A DNA stretch of 64,000 nt from UBA2334 sp964396895 (GTDB lineage: Bacteria > Pseudomonadota > Gammaproteobacteria > Burkholderiales > Burkholderiaceae_C): positions 248,001 through 312,000 of the forward strand of contig CAYNGJ010000001.1 of the NCBI GenBank assembly GCA_964396895.1, read 5' to 3'. This document shows, piece after piece, positions 53,041 through 61,186 of this stretch (the stretch's first letter is position 1; each line of letters starts with the position of its first letter). A program made the position numbers and the translations under genes. Below the pieces are notes generated by a model, which searched no databases, was not told where the DNA came from, and saw only the letters and a program-made list of their open reading frames with translations.

Positions 53041-54423
53041 TCAGGTCACGGCGTGTTTTTGGTGGAAGCGGGGCTGCTGCCACTCGGCGTTGTCCAGCAC
53101 CTGGCGCAGGTGATCCGCGGCGTGCCACACGTCTTCAAAACCCAGGTACAGCGGGGTGAAGCCAAAGCGCAGGATGTCGGGGGTGCGCTGGGGGTGGGCG
53201 GTATCGCCTGCGCGGAAGTCGCCCACCACGCCGCGCGCAATCAGCGCCTGGACGATGGCGTAGGCCCCGGCGTTGACCGTGGGGGTGGCGCTGCCACTGC
53301 CACCGCCATTGCCCGGTGGGGCGAACGTCAGGCTCACTTGCGAGCCGCGTGCATCGGGGTCGCGGGGCGTGGCCAGGCCCATGCCCATGCCCGCGCAGCG
53401 CTGCTCCACCAGCGTCACAAACAGGTTGGTCAAGGCCAGGCTTTTGGCGCGCAGCGCGGCCATGCCGCCCAGGGGCTCGGCGGCCAGCAGGGTGTCCACC
53501 CCGCAGGTGAGCGCCGTCAGGCTCAGGATGGGCTGGGTGCCGCACAGGTAGCGCGACACGCCCGCCGCAGGCCGGTAGTCGGGGGTGAATTCAAACGGTG
53601 CGGCGTGGCCCCACCAGCCCGACAGGGGTTGCCAGAAGCGGTCCACATGGCGGGCGTGCGCCCACACAAAAGCGGGCGCGCCGGGGCCACCGTTCAGGTA
53701 TTTGTAGCCGCAGCCCACGGCAAAGTCGGCCTGCGCGCCGTTCAGGTCCACGGGCACGGCCCCTGCGCTGTGCGCCAGGTCCCACACGGTCAGTGCCCCG
53801 GCGGCGTGGGCGGCGGCGGTCACGGCGGCCATGTCGTGCATGGCGCCGGTGCGGTAGTTGACGTGGGTGAGCATGAGCACGGCCACGTCGGGGGTGAGTT
53901 GGGCCTGCACCTGGGCCGTCAGGTCGGCAGCGGTGGTGGCGCTGTGGCTGTCCACGTCCATCAGCCGCAGGGTGCAGCCGCGCTCGGCGCACAGCGCCTG
54001 GGCGATGTAGAGGTCGGTGGGGAAGTTGCTGCGCTCGCTCAGCACCACTTTGCGATTTGTTGCGTCGGCGGCGGCAATGTTCAGCGCGGCGCTCAGGACC
54101 TTGTACAGGTTGACCGAGGTGCTGTCGGTGGCCACGACCTCATTGGGTGCAGCGCCCACCAGGCGGGCAATTTGGTTGCCCACGGTCTCTGGCAGGGCAA
54201 ACCACCCGGCGCTGTTCCAGCTGCGGATGAGGTCGCGCCCCCATTCTTCGGTGATCGCCTTGGCCACGCGGGCCGGGGCGCTGCGGGGCATCACGCCCAG
54301 CGAGTTGCCGTCGAGGTAGGTGGTGTGGGGCGGCAGGTCGAACAGGTCACGCAGGGGGCGCAGCGGATCGGCGGCGTCCAAGGCGCGGCAGTGGTCCAGG
54401 GTGAGGGTGGTGGGTGTGGTCAT
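53041..54423 (-). CDS. kynU: Kynureninase
   Basis: A 460-residue PLP enzyme cleaving kynurenine to anthranilate and alanine. TTYLDGNSLGVMPRSAPARV, the WDLAHSAGAVPVDL motif and the PLP lysine in GCGYKYLNGGPGAPAF are present. A Gly/Ser-rich insertion (PPGNGGGSGSATPTVN, about 375-390) is unusual. I start at ATG 54423 (MTTPTTLTL); a TTG 12 bases earlier is the other option. kynB lies upstream across a 117-base gap filled by repeats. Confidence 0.96.
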   Translation of the reverse strand: MTTPTTLTLDHCRALDAADPLRPLRDLFDLPPHTTYLDGNSLGVMPRSAPARVAKAITEEWGRDLIRSWNSAGWFALPETVGNQIARLVGAAPNEVVATDSTSVNLYKVLSAALNIAAADATNRKVVLSERSNFPTDLYIAQALCAERGCTLRLMDVDSHSATTAADLTAQVQAQLTPDVAVLMLTHVNYRTGAMHDMAAVTAAAHAAGALTVWDLAHSAGAVPVDLNGAQADFAVGCGYKYLNGGPGAPAFVWAHARHVDRFWQPLSGWWGHAAPFEFTPDYRPAAGVSRYLCGTQPILSLTALTCGVDTLLAAEPLGGMAALRAKSLALTNLFVTLVEQRCAGMGMGLATPRDPDARGSQVSLTFAPPGNGGGSGSATPTVNAGAYAIVQALIARGVVGDFRAGDTAHPQRTPDILRFGFTPLYLGFEDVWHAADHLRQVLDNAEWQQPRFHQKHAVT

Positions 54424-54426
54424 GGA

Positions 54427-54495
54427 GAATTTCAAAACAAGAGCAAAGAAATGAATACTGATGAGCGCTAAAGGCTTTTTTTATCCAAAAATTAA
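54427..54495. repeat. Dispersed AT-rich intergenic repeat, copy 6
   Basis: GAATTTCAAAACAAGAGC, then GAATACTGATGAGCGCTAAAG, GC and TTTTTTTATCCAAAAATT. It lies between kynB and kynU, next to another copy. It has no ribosome site for kynU other than weak purines. Confidence 0.5.
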
Positions 54496-54545
54496 ATTGA
54501 TAGTGAACTGTTGAATAAATACGAGCGATAGACGGTGTTTTTATT
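54495..54545. repeat. Dispersed AT-rich intergenic repeat, copy 7
   Basis: AATTGATAGTGAACTG, TTGAATAAATACGAGCGATAG, then ACGGTGTTTTTATTC. It is head-to-tail with copy 6 and contains the TAA stop of kynB at its right end. Confidence 0.5.
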
Positions 54546-55308
54546 CGGAATCTTCGGCGGATTCGGTGGCGGGTGATACCGCTGGTGCCAGTGATGCAGC
54601 CGCAGCAGGAATCGTTGAAAGAGCACGCAGCACCGCGCGCACGGGGCTGGCGTCGGCGGTCATGAGCTTCAGGGGCAGGGCGATGAGTTCGTAGTCGCCC
54701 TCGGGCACGTCGTCCAGCACCAGGTTTTCCAGCACGCGCAGCTGGCGTTGACGCAGCACCTGGTGGCTGTCCAGGGTTTTGCTGTCGGCGGGGTCCACGC
54801 TGGCGGTGTCGATGCCCACGAGCACCACGCCCAAGTCGGCCAGCAGGGCCACGGTGTCGGGGGCAAAGGCGCTCAGGTCTGCGTCCCACTCGCGCTGGGG
54901 CATGCGCTGGTAGGTGCGCACCAGCACGCGGGGTGGCAGCGGGGTGGTCAGGGCGTGGGCCAAGTGGTGCGGCTGCACCAGTGGGCCTGGGCTGATGGCG
55001 TGAATGACCCGGCAGGGGCCAATGAAGGGGGCCAGGTCCAGCGCGCCCACGGCCTGGCCCTGCGGGTCGTAGTGCAGCGGGGCATCGGCGTGCGCGCCAA
55101 TGTGGGGTGACAGCGTGAGTTGGCCCACGTTCACCGGGCAGTCCGGGGCCATGGTGGCCACCCAGGTTTGTTGGTAGGCCGTGTCGCCGGGGAACACGGG
55201 CGAGCGCGCATCCACCGGCGGGGAAATGTCCCACAGCCGGGGCGCCCCGTTGGGCGGGGAGGGCTGGCTGGGGCCAGTGATGGGAGGGGTGTCAATGCCA
55301 TGCGTCAT
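54541..55308 (-). CDS. kynB: Kynurenine formamidase
   Basis: A 255-residue cyclase-family enzyme that hydrolyses N-formylkynurenine. The metal motif HxGxHxDxPxH appears as HIGAHADAPLH, with RLWDISPPVDARSPVFPGD at the start and GIDTASVDP later. It is longer than the usual 210 or so residues: about 20 extra at the N-terminus and an Ala-rich acidic tail (after LKLMTADASPVRAVLR) that ends in the adjoining repeat. ATG 55308 is the first plausible start. It leads the kynBUA run. Confidence 0.94.
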   Translation of the reverse strand: MTHGIDTPPITGPSQPSPPNGAPRLWDISPPVDARSPVFPGDTAYQQTWVATMAPDCPVNVGQLTLSPHIGAHADAPLHYDPQGQAVGALDLAPFIGPCRVIHAISPGPLVQPHHLAHALTTPLPPRVLVRTYQRMPQREWDADLSAFAPDTVALLADLGVVLVGIDTASVDPADSKTLDSHQVLRQRQLRVLENLVLDDVPEGDYELIALPLKLMTADASPVRAVLRALSTIPAAAASLAPAVSPATESAEDSE

Positions 55309-55451
55309 GCGCGGCGAAGTTAGCACCGCTGAAAACGGCGTGGTGTCGGTTGCTTGCAACATTCGGGCAAATACCCGGCACCGGCCAGGTCGTGGCGCGG
55401 CTTGGTGCAGCACTGCGCTTTTGATTCACATCAACTGGGTGTTAATTTTTT

Positions 55452-55473
55452 AAATGAGAATGAGTTGCATTTT
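55452..55473 (+). promoter_or_regulatory. Fur box upstream of feoA
   Basis: AAATGAGAATGAGTTGCAT followed by TTT fits the Fur consensus (GATAATGATAATCATTATC) at most positions and lies 46 bases before the feoA ATG in an AT-rich promoter. Iron repression of feoAB is expected. Confidence 0.7.
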
Positions 55474-55518
55474 GTAGACTGTGCGGTCCGTACCCTGTGC
55501 CACTTGACCGAGACCCCC

Positions 55519-55887
55519 ATGGACATAGCGCTGAACATGAGCACCCCTTCCACCGCCACTCACTTGTCCCCGCCTACGGCGCTGGGTATGGACGAGTGGC
55601 CGCTGCACACGGTGGCCGAGGTGGTGGGTTTTGCCTCCCCCCAGTCCGACGACCAGGCCAACACCTTGCTGCGCCTGCTGGAGGTGGGCTTTTTGCCCGG
55701 CGAGCGCGTGCGGCTGACGGCCAGTGGCCTGCCCGGGCGCGACCCCCTGGCCGTGCGCGTGGGCCAGAGCACCTTTGCGCTGCGCCGCCACGAGGCCGCA
55801 CTCATCCAGGTGGCCGAGCCGGGGACGTCTGGCGCAGCGGCTGAGGCAGCTGCGCCTGGCGGTGTGCCATCGGGAGACCGGGCATGA
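55519..55887 (+). CDS. feoA: Ferrous iron transport protein A
   Basis: A 122-residue protein with the SH3-like FeoA core at about 25-98 (TVAEVVGFASPQSDDQANTL, LEVGFLPGERVRLTASG, VGQSTFALRRHEAALIQV). It has longer N- and C-terminal ends than the usual 75-85 residues. ATG 55519 was chosen; ATG 55537 or a start at MDEWPLHT are alternatives. The stop overlaps the feoB start (ATGA). FeoA modulates the FeoB GTPase. Confidence 0.9.
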   Translation: MDIALNMSTPSTATHLSPPTALGMDEWPLHTVAEVVGFASPQSDDQANTLLRLLEVGFLPGERVRLTASGLPGRDPLAVRVGQSTFALRRHEAALIQVAEPGTSGAAAEAAAPGGVPSGDRA

Positions 55888-57806
55888 GCGCTACCGCCAT
55901 CGCCACCATCCCCGCACTGGGCCTGCGCATTGCGCTGCTGGGCAACCCCAATTGCGGCAAAACGGCGCTGTTCAACCTGCTGACCGGCAGCCGCCAAAAG
56001 GTGGCCAACTACGCCGGTGTCACGGTGGAGCGCAAAGAAGGCGTGCTGCTCACCCCCGGCGGGCGGCGCGTGCAGGTGCTGGATTTGCCCGGTGCCTACA
56101 GCCTCAACCCCTTGAGCCAGGACGAAGCCGTGACCCGTGACGTGGTCACCGGTGCGCGCAGTGGCGAGGCCAGACCCGACCTGCTGGTGTGCGTGGCCGA
56201 CGCCACCAATCTGCGCCTGAACCTGCGCCTGGTGCTGGAGGCCAAGGCCCTGGGGCTGCCCATGCTGCTGGTCATCAACATGATGGACATGGCCCGCAGC
56301 CAGGGCCTGACCATCGACGTGCCTGCACTGTCTGCCGAACTGGGCATGCCCGTGGTGCCTGCGGTCAGCGTGCAGGTGAATGGTGCGGCCGATCTGGTGG
56401 CACACATCGAGCAGATGGACATGGCCGGGCTGGCCAGTCAGCGCCAAGCCATGGCGGCACAAGGTCCCGTGGCCTGGCAAGCCCCCAGCCTGCAAGACGT
56501 GATGGACACGCAGCAGCAGGTGCGCGCCATCCTGCACCGGGTGCTGACGGCACCCACCACCAGCCTGCGCCTGGACGACGCCATTGACCGCGTGGTGCTG
56601 CACCCCCTGTGGGGCATGGGGGTGCTGCTGGCCACGCTGTTTTTGATGTTCCAGGCCGTGTTCTCGTGGGCCGCTGTGCCCATGGATTGGATCAAAGACG
56701 GCATGGGCTGGTTGGCCGAGGGGGTGGGTGGCCTGCTGGCCGAGGGGCCGCTGCGCAGCCTGCTGCTGGACGGTGTGCTGGCCGGTGTGGGTGGCGTGCT
56801 GGTGTTTTTGCCGCAAATTCTGGTGCTGTTCTTGTTCATCCTGGCGCTGGAAGACTCAGGCTATTTGCCCCGTGCCGCCTTCTTGTTGGACCGGGTGATG
56901 GGCACCGTGGGCTTGTCGGGCCGCTCGTTCATACCGCTGTTGTCGAGTTTTGCGTGTGCGGTGCCCGGCATCATGGCCACGCGCACCATCACCCACTGGC
57001 GCGACCGCTGGCTGACCATTCTGGTGGCGCCGCTCATGACCTGCTCGGCCCGCTTGCCCGTGTATGCGCTGCTGATCGGCGCCTTTATCCCTGACCAGAC
57101 GGTGGGCGGCTGGTTCAACCTGCAAGGGCTGGTGCTGTTTGTGCTGTACGTGGCGGGCATTGTGTCGGCCATGGCGGTGGCCGGGGCCATCACGCTCTGG
57201 CGCGGTCACGCCACCCCCACCCCGCTGCTGATGGAATTGCCCGCCTACCGTTGGCCCAACCCGCGCAACTTGGCCCACGGCCTGTGGGAGCGCGCGGGCA
57301 TTTTTATCAAGCGTGTGGGCACCATCATCCTGGCGCTGACGGTGTTGCTGTGGTTCTTGTCCAGCGTGCCCGGCGCCCCCGAAGGGGCCACCGGCCCCGC
57401 CATCCAGTACAGCCTGGCGGGACAGTTGGGGCAGGCGTTGCAGCCGCTGTTTGCACCACTGGGGTTTAACTGGCAAATTGTCGTGGCCCTGGTGCCTGCC
57501 ATGGCCGCCCGCGAGGTGGTGGTGGGTGCCCTGGGCACGGTGTATGCCTTGTCGGCACAGGGGGAAGACGTGGCCGACCAGTTGGCCCCGCTCATTGCCC
57601 AAGACTGGTCGCTGGCCACGGCTCTGGCCTTGCTGGCCTGGTTTGTGTTTGCGCCGCAGTGCATCGCCACGCTGGCCGCGGTCAAGCGCGAGGCTGGGGG
57701 CTGGCAGCCCGCCTTGGGCATGGCGGCGTACCTGTTTGGCCTGGCCTATGCCGCCACCTGGTTGGTGTACCGCGTGGCGCTGCATGTCTTTGGGGCAAGC
57801 GCATGA
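55884..57806 (+). CDS. feoB: Ferrous iron transporter B
   Basis: A 640-residue Fe2+ transporter: G domain (G1 GNPNCGKT 20-27, G3 DLPG 67-70, G4 NMMD 132-135), a helical insert, then two Gate domains and membrane helices (about 215-630) with the conserved GRSFIPLLSSFACAVPGI motif, whose cysteine is linked to iron passage. It is shorter than E. coli FeoB (773), as in many bacteria. It overlaps both neighbours by four bases, forming feoA-feoB-Cys-rich gene. Confidence 0.97.
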   Translation: MSATAIATIPALGLRIALLGNPNCGKTALFNLLTGSRQKVANYAGVTVERKEGVLLTPGGRRVQVLDLPGAYSLNPLSQDEAVTRDVVTGARSGEARPDLLVCVADATNLRLNLRLVLEAKALGLPMLLVINMMDMARSQGLTIDVPALSAELGMPVVPAVSVQVNGAADLVAHIEQMDMAGLASQRQAMAAQGPVAWQAPSLQDVMDTQQQVRAILHRVLTAPTTSLRLDDAIDRVVLHPLWGMGVLLATLFLMFQAVFSWAAVPMDWIKDGMGWLAEGVGGLLAEGPLRSLLLDGVLAGVGGVLVFLPQILVLFLFILALEDSGYLPRAAFLLDRVMGTVGLSGRSFIPLLSSFACAVPGIMATRTITHWRDRWLTILVAPLMTCSARLPVYALLIGAFIPDQTVGGWFNLQGLVLFVLYVAGIVSAMAVAGAITLWRGHATPTPLLMELPAYRWPNPRNLAHGLWERAGIFIKRVGTIILALTVLLWFLSSVPGAPEGATGPAIQYSLAGQLGQALQPLFAPLGFNWQIVVALVPAMAAREVVVGALGTVYALSAQGEDVADQLAPLIAQDWSLATALALLAWFVFAPQCIATLAAVKREAGGWQPALGMAAYLFGLAYAATWLVYRVALHVFGASA

Positions 57807-58123
57807 CGGGTGCAACAGCACAACTCTGGGTGGTGGGCGCTTGCGTGGCGCTGGCGCTGGGCTACACGGTGTGGGCGGCGGTGCGCAAGGTCAAGCGTGT
57901 GCAGGCTGGCGGCGCGGCTTGCGGAGGCTGCTCGGGCGATGGCTGCGGCAGTGGGGGCAGCAACGAAGCGGGCGTTTGTGCCAATGGCGGACCCACCAGT
58001 GTTCAGGCGCGTCCGGTGAGCTGGCACCCGCCCGCGCGGCGCGCTGCGCTGACAGGGCAGCCCTGCGCAGATCAGCCCGCACCCGGTCCTGACGAGCGGC
58101 GCCGCGCAGTGCCGCCTGGATGA
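57803..58123 (+). CDS. FeoB-associated Cys-rich membrane protein
   Basis: A 106-residue protein. One N-terminal helix (AQLWVVGACVALALGYTVWA) is followed by a basic stretch and a Cys/Gly-rich motif GGAACGGCSGDGCGSGG that suits metal binding in the cytoplasm. The tail is Pro/Arg-rich and not conserved in type. It matches the small partner often found after feoB (DUF6587/FeoC-replacing type). ATG overlaps the feoB stop. Metal handover to or from FeoB is inferred. Confidence 0.85.
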   Translation: MTGATAQLWVVGACVALALGYTVWAAVRKVKRVQAGGAACGGCSGDGCGSGGSNEAGVCANGGPTSVQARPVSWHPPARRAALTGQPCADQPAPGPDERRRAVPPG

Positions 58124-58150
58124 AACAAACTGAAAAAAACCGAAACCCGC
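58121..58150 (+). promoter_or_regulatory. Three direct repeats with 10-base period, candidate OmpR-type site
   Basis: GAAAC at 58122, GAAAA at 58132 and GAAAC at 58142 form an exact 10-base series (TGAAACAAAC, TGAAAAAAAC, CGAAACCCGC). OmpR-family regulators bind direct repeats in this spacing. It is about 80 bases before the Spy-like gene that leads a regulator-kinase pair, so autoregulation by that system is likely. Confidence 0.55.
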
Positions 58151-58223
58151 CTGAGATGATCCAGTCGGCAGGGCGCGGCACCATGCCAGTCATGTTTAAC
58201 CCCTGCCTGAAAGGCCTGCTGTC

Positions 58224-58688
58224 ATGAAAACCTGGATCAAACGAACCCTCATTTCCACCCTGGGCGCCGTCGCATTGGTGGGTGGCTTGGCCGGCTGTGC
58301 CCGCGACCACCACGCCGGTGGCTGGAGCGACGAGCGCGTGGCCGAGATGCGCGGCAAGGTCATCGACAAAATCAGCGACAAACTGGTGCTCAACGATGCC
58401 CAAAAGCAGAAGCTGGGCGTGTTGGCCGACGAGGTGCTGGCCCAGCGCAAGGCCCTCAAAGGTGACACCACCGACCCCCGCGCCCAACTGCTGGCACTGG
58501 TGAAGGGTGACAAGTTCGACCGCGACACCGCACTGGCGCTGCTGAACGCCAAAACCCAGGCCGTGCAGGGTCAAGGCCCCAAAGTGGTGGCCGCCATGGC
58601 CAATTTTTTTGACAGCCTGAACCCCGAGCAGCAGCAACAGGTGCGCGAGCGCATGGCCCAGCGCAAGGGCTGGTGGAGCCGGGGTTGA
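58224..58688 (+). CDS. Spy/CpxP family (LTXXQ) envelope stress lipoprotein
   Basis: A 154-residue periplasmic helical protein. The signal peptide has lipobox LAGC (Cys25), then a Spy-like body with KLVLNDAQKQKLGVLADEV and the second LTxxQ-like motif FFDSLNPEQQQQVRERM. Spy/CpxP proteins are chaperones that also restrain a sensor kinase. It is followed by a Spy-like half gene, an OmpR-type regulator and a kinase, all overlapping. Possible metal binding by DHHAGG near the N-terminus. Confidence 0.88.
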   Translation: MKTWIKRTLISTLGAVALVGGLAGCARDHHAGGWSDERVAEMRGKVIDKISDKLVLNDAQKQKLGVLADEVLAQRKALKGDTTDPRAQLLALVKGDKFDRDTALALLNAKTQAVQGQGPKVVAAMANFFDSLNPEQQQQVRERMAQRKGWWSRG

Positions 58689-59023
58689 ACCCTGTACAGG
58701 CCTTGCTGTCGCTGTGGCGTCGGCATGGCACGCCCTTGCTGGCCACGGTGGGTGATCCCCATGCCGAGCTCTTGACCCTGGTGTGGGGACCTCGGTTTGA
58801 CCGCCGCCACGCCCTCGAATGGCTGGCGCAGGCACCAGCGCCAGCCGCCACCGAGCCCGACCCGGCGGCCCGCTTTGCGCTGTGGCAGGCTGGCCTGCTG
58901 TTTGACCAGCTGGCGCCGCCCGCCCAGCAGCGGTTGCGCCAGCTCATCCTGCGCCACCGGGCCCTCAGCCCGTCGGCCCAGCCCTGGGGGACAATGCCGC
59001 ATGGCCCGCATTCTGCTCATTGA
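58673..59023 (+). CDS. Spy-like half protein without signal peptide
   Basis: A 116-residue reading frame starting at GTG 58673, overlapping the Spy gene by 16 bases and the regulator by 23. Its sequence GPRFDRRHALEWLAQ and LLFDQLAPPAQQRLRQLILR lines up with GDKFDRDTALALLN and FFDSLNPEQQQQVRERM of the preceding gene, so it is a real LTxxQ relative, not noise. There is no signal peptide, so it may be cytoplasmic. This is unusual for the family. No ribosome site is strong; coupling from the Spy stop is likely. Confidence 0.65.
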   Translation: MEPGLNPVQALLSLWRRHGTPLLATVGDPHAELLTLVWGPRFDRRHALEWLAQAPAPAATEPDPAARFALWQAGLLFDQLAPPAQQRLRQLILRHRALSPSAQPWGTMPHGPHSAH

Positions 59024-59720
59024 TGACGACGCTCAGCTGGGGGCACCGCTGGCCACGTACTTCAGCCGCTTCGAGCTGTTGCTGACCCATGCACAGACCC
59101 CCAGCCAGGGCTTGGCCTGGCTGCGCCACCCTGGGCCGGATGGCCCGTTTGACGCGGCCATTCTGGACGTCATGCTGCCCGAGATGGATGGCTTTGCACT
59201 GTGCCGCACCATCCGCGCCGAGAGCGACGTGCCCATCGTCATGCTCACCGCACGTGGCGAGGTGATGGACCGCGTGGTGGGCTTGGAGCTGGGGGCAGAC
59301 GATTACCTGCCCAAGCCGTTTGAGCCCCGCGAACTGGTGGCCCGCGTGCAAACCGTGCTGCGCCGCCGGGTGCCGATGGTCACGCCTGCCCCGACCCCGG
59401 CCAGTGCAGCGGGTCCCCCGGTGCTGCGCTTCGAGGGCCTGGCCCTGGACCCCGCCCGGCGCAGCGTGCAGCGCCTGGGCAGCGAGGTGGAGGTGACGGG
59501 CACCGAATTTGAGCTGCTGCACCTGCTGGCGCGCGAGCCGGGCAAGGTGTTCAGCCGCGACGACATCCTCAACCAGCTGCGCGGGCACGAGGCCGAGCTC
59601 TACACCCGTGCGGTGGACATCGTGGTCAGCCGCTTGCGCAAAAAGCTGGAGCCGTTGGAGGCCATCAAAACGCTGCGCAACGCCGGTTACTCGCTGGCGC
59701 TGCGCCCTGTGCTGCCATGA
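59001..59720 (+). CDS. OmpR-family response regulator (CpxR/RstA-like)
   Basis: A 239-residue regulator: receiver (acidic Asp8-Asp10, phosphorylation site Asp56 in ILDVMLPEMDG, Lys105 in YLPKPFEPREL), a Pro-rich linker (about 124-138) and a winged helix (about 140-236; FELLHLLAREPGKVFSRDDI). It overlaps the Spy-like half gene upstream and the kinase downstream (ATGA). It probably binds the 10-base-phased repeats at 58121. Confidence 0.95.
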   Translation: MARILLIDDDAQLGAPLATYFSRFELLLTHAQTPSQGLAWLRHPGPDGPFDAAILDVMLPEMDGFALCRTIRAESDVPIVMLTARGEVMDRVVGLELGADDYLPKPFEPRELVARVQTVLRRRVPMVTPAPTPASAAGPPVLRFEGLALDPARRSVQRLGSEVEVTGTEFELLHLLAREPGKVFSRDDILNQLRGHEAELYTRAVDIVVSRLRKKLEPLEAIKTLRNAGYSLALRPVLP

Positions 59721-61186
59721 CACCCAACCCACCGTCCGCCTCGGCACCGACCGCAGCGCCCGCCGGGCCGGGTGTCGCCCGCGTGGCTTGGCATGCGCGC
59801 GCGCGCCGGTGGTTGGGACATTCCATCAAGGTCAAGCTGGTGCTGGTGTTCCTGCTGCTGGCGGTGGCGGTGGCGGCGGCGTTCCTGGTGGGCGCGCGCC
59901 AGGCGTTTTCGGTGGGTTGGCGGGAGGCGGCGCGCCCGCTGCTCATGGACTATGTGGACCACCTGGCCGCCGAGGTGGCGGGGCAGGGCACACCCAGCGT
60001 TGAGCGGGCGCTGGCCATTGCCCAGCGCCTGCCGGTGACGGTGCGCATCGAGGGGCCGCAGGTGCAGTGGCAATCGCACCCCGAGCTGCACCGGCCCGAT
60101 TGGCTGCCCTCCCGTCGCTACCCCGAAGCCGGCGCCGAGCCCCGCTTGCCTGATCGGGGTGTCGGCTGGCAAGACATTTTGCAGCGGCGCACCGCAGACG
60201 GCCATGTGCTGACCTTCGGGCTGAACCCCGATGCGTTCGAGCGCCGCCCTCGCCTGGTGGGCTACACCCTGGCCGTGCTGTTGCTGCTGACCCTGCTGAC
60301 CTATTTGTACATGCGCCGCTTGCTGCGTCCGCTGGATGACATTGGCGCTGGCGCGCAGCGCTTTGGTGCAGGTGATTTTGCCCGGCCCATTGACGTGCGC
60401 CATGCCCACCAGCCCGACGAGTTGGGGCAACTGGCCCAGACCATCAACACCATGGGCCAGGACATTCACCAAATGCTGGAGGCCAAGCGTGGCCTGCTGC
60501 TGGCCATCAGCCACGAGTTGCGCAGCCCGCTGACCCGTGCCCGACTGCACACCGAGCTGTTGCCCGAGGGGCCAGATATTCAGCCCCAGCGCGACGCGCT
60601 CATGCGCGACTTGCAGGAGATGAGTCACCTCATCACCGATTTGCTGGAAAGCGAGCGCCTGGCCGACGGCCATGCGGCTTTGCAGCGCGAACCCACCGAT
60701 GTGGCTGCGCTGGTGCGCGACGTGGTGGCTGGGTTGCACACCCCCGGCTCAGGAGCGGAACCGGCGGTGGTGCTGGACTTGCCACCCGATGCCCCGCTGG
60801 CCTGGGTGGATCCCACGCGGCTGCGGCTGTTGCTGCGCAATTTGCTCAACAACAGCTTGCGCCACGCCGCCGCAGCCACCAAGCCACCCGAGGTGGTGGT
60901 GACTTGTTCATGGCCAGGTTCTGCTGCACCAGGTCTGACTGTGGAGGTGCGCGACCATGGCCCGGGTGTGCCCGACGACCAACTGGCCCAGCTGGCCCAG
61001 GCGTTTCACCGCCCTGACAGTGCCCGCACCCGCAGCGCAGGTGGCGTGGGCCTGGGCTTGTACCTGTGCCGCCTGGTGGCCCAGGCCCACGGCGGCACGT
61101 TGAGCCTGAGCAACGCGCAGCCGGGCCTGCGCGTGACGGTCAACCTGCCGCAGGCTAACCCGCCACTGAGCCCTCTGGCGCGCTGA
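59717..61186 (+). CDS. Sensor histidine kinase (CpxA/RstB-like)
   Basis: A 489-residue kinase: Ala/Pro-rich cytoplasmic lead, helix 1 (about 40-60), periplasmic sensor (61-178), helix 2 (about 180-199), HAMP (200-253), HisKA (His266 in LLAISHELRSPLTRARLH) and ATPase domain (N-box RNLLNNSLRHA, RDHGPGVP, GVGLGLYLCRLVA). The periplasmic part is Pro- and Arg-rich. It works with the preceding regulator, with Spy-like proteins as sensors or targets. The 3' end overlaps the convergent methyltransferase gene by 32 bases. Confidence 0.94.
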   Translation: MTPNPPSASAPTAAPAGPGVARVAWHARARRWLGHSIKVKLVLVFLLLAVAVAAAFLVGARQAFSVGWREAARPLLMDYVDHLAAEVAGQGTPSVERALAIAQRLPVTVRIEGPQVQWQSHPELHRPDWLPSRRYPEAGAEPRLPDRGVGWQDILQRRTADGHVLTFGLNPDAFERRPRLVGYTLAVLLLLTLLTYLYMRRLLRPLDDIGAGAQRFGAGDFARPIDVRHAHQPDELGQLAQTINTMGQDIHQMLEAKRGLLLAISHELRSPLTRARLHTELLPEGPDIQPQRDALMRDLQEMSHLITDLLESERLADGHAALQREPTDVAALVRDVVAGLHTPGSGAEPAVVLDLPPDAPLAWVDPTRLRLLLRNLLNNSLRHAAAATKPPEVVVTCSWPGSAAPGLTVEVRDHGPGVPDDQLAQLAQAFHRPDSARTRSAGGVGLGLYLCRLVAQAHGGTLSLSNAQPGLRVTVNLPQANPPLSPLAR

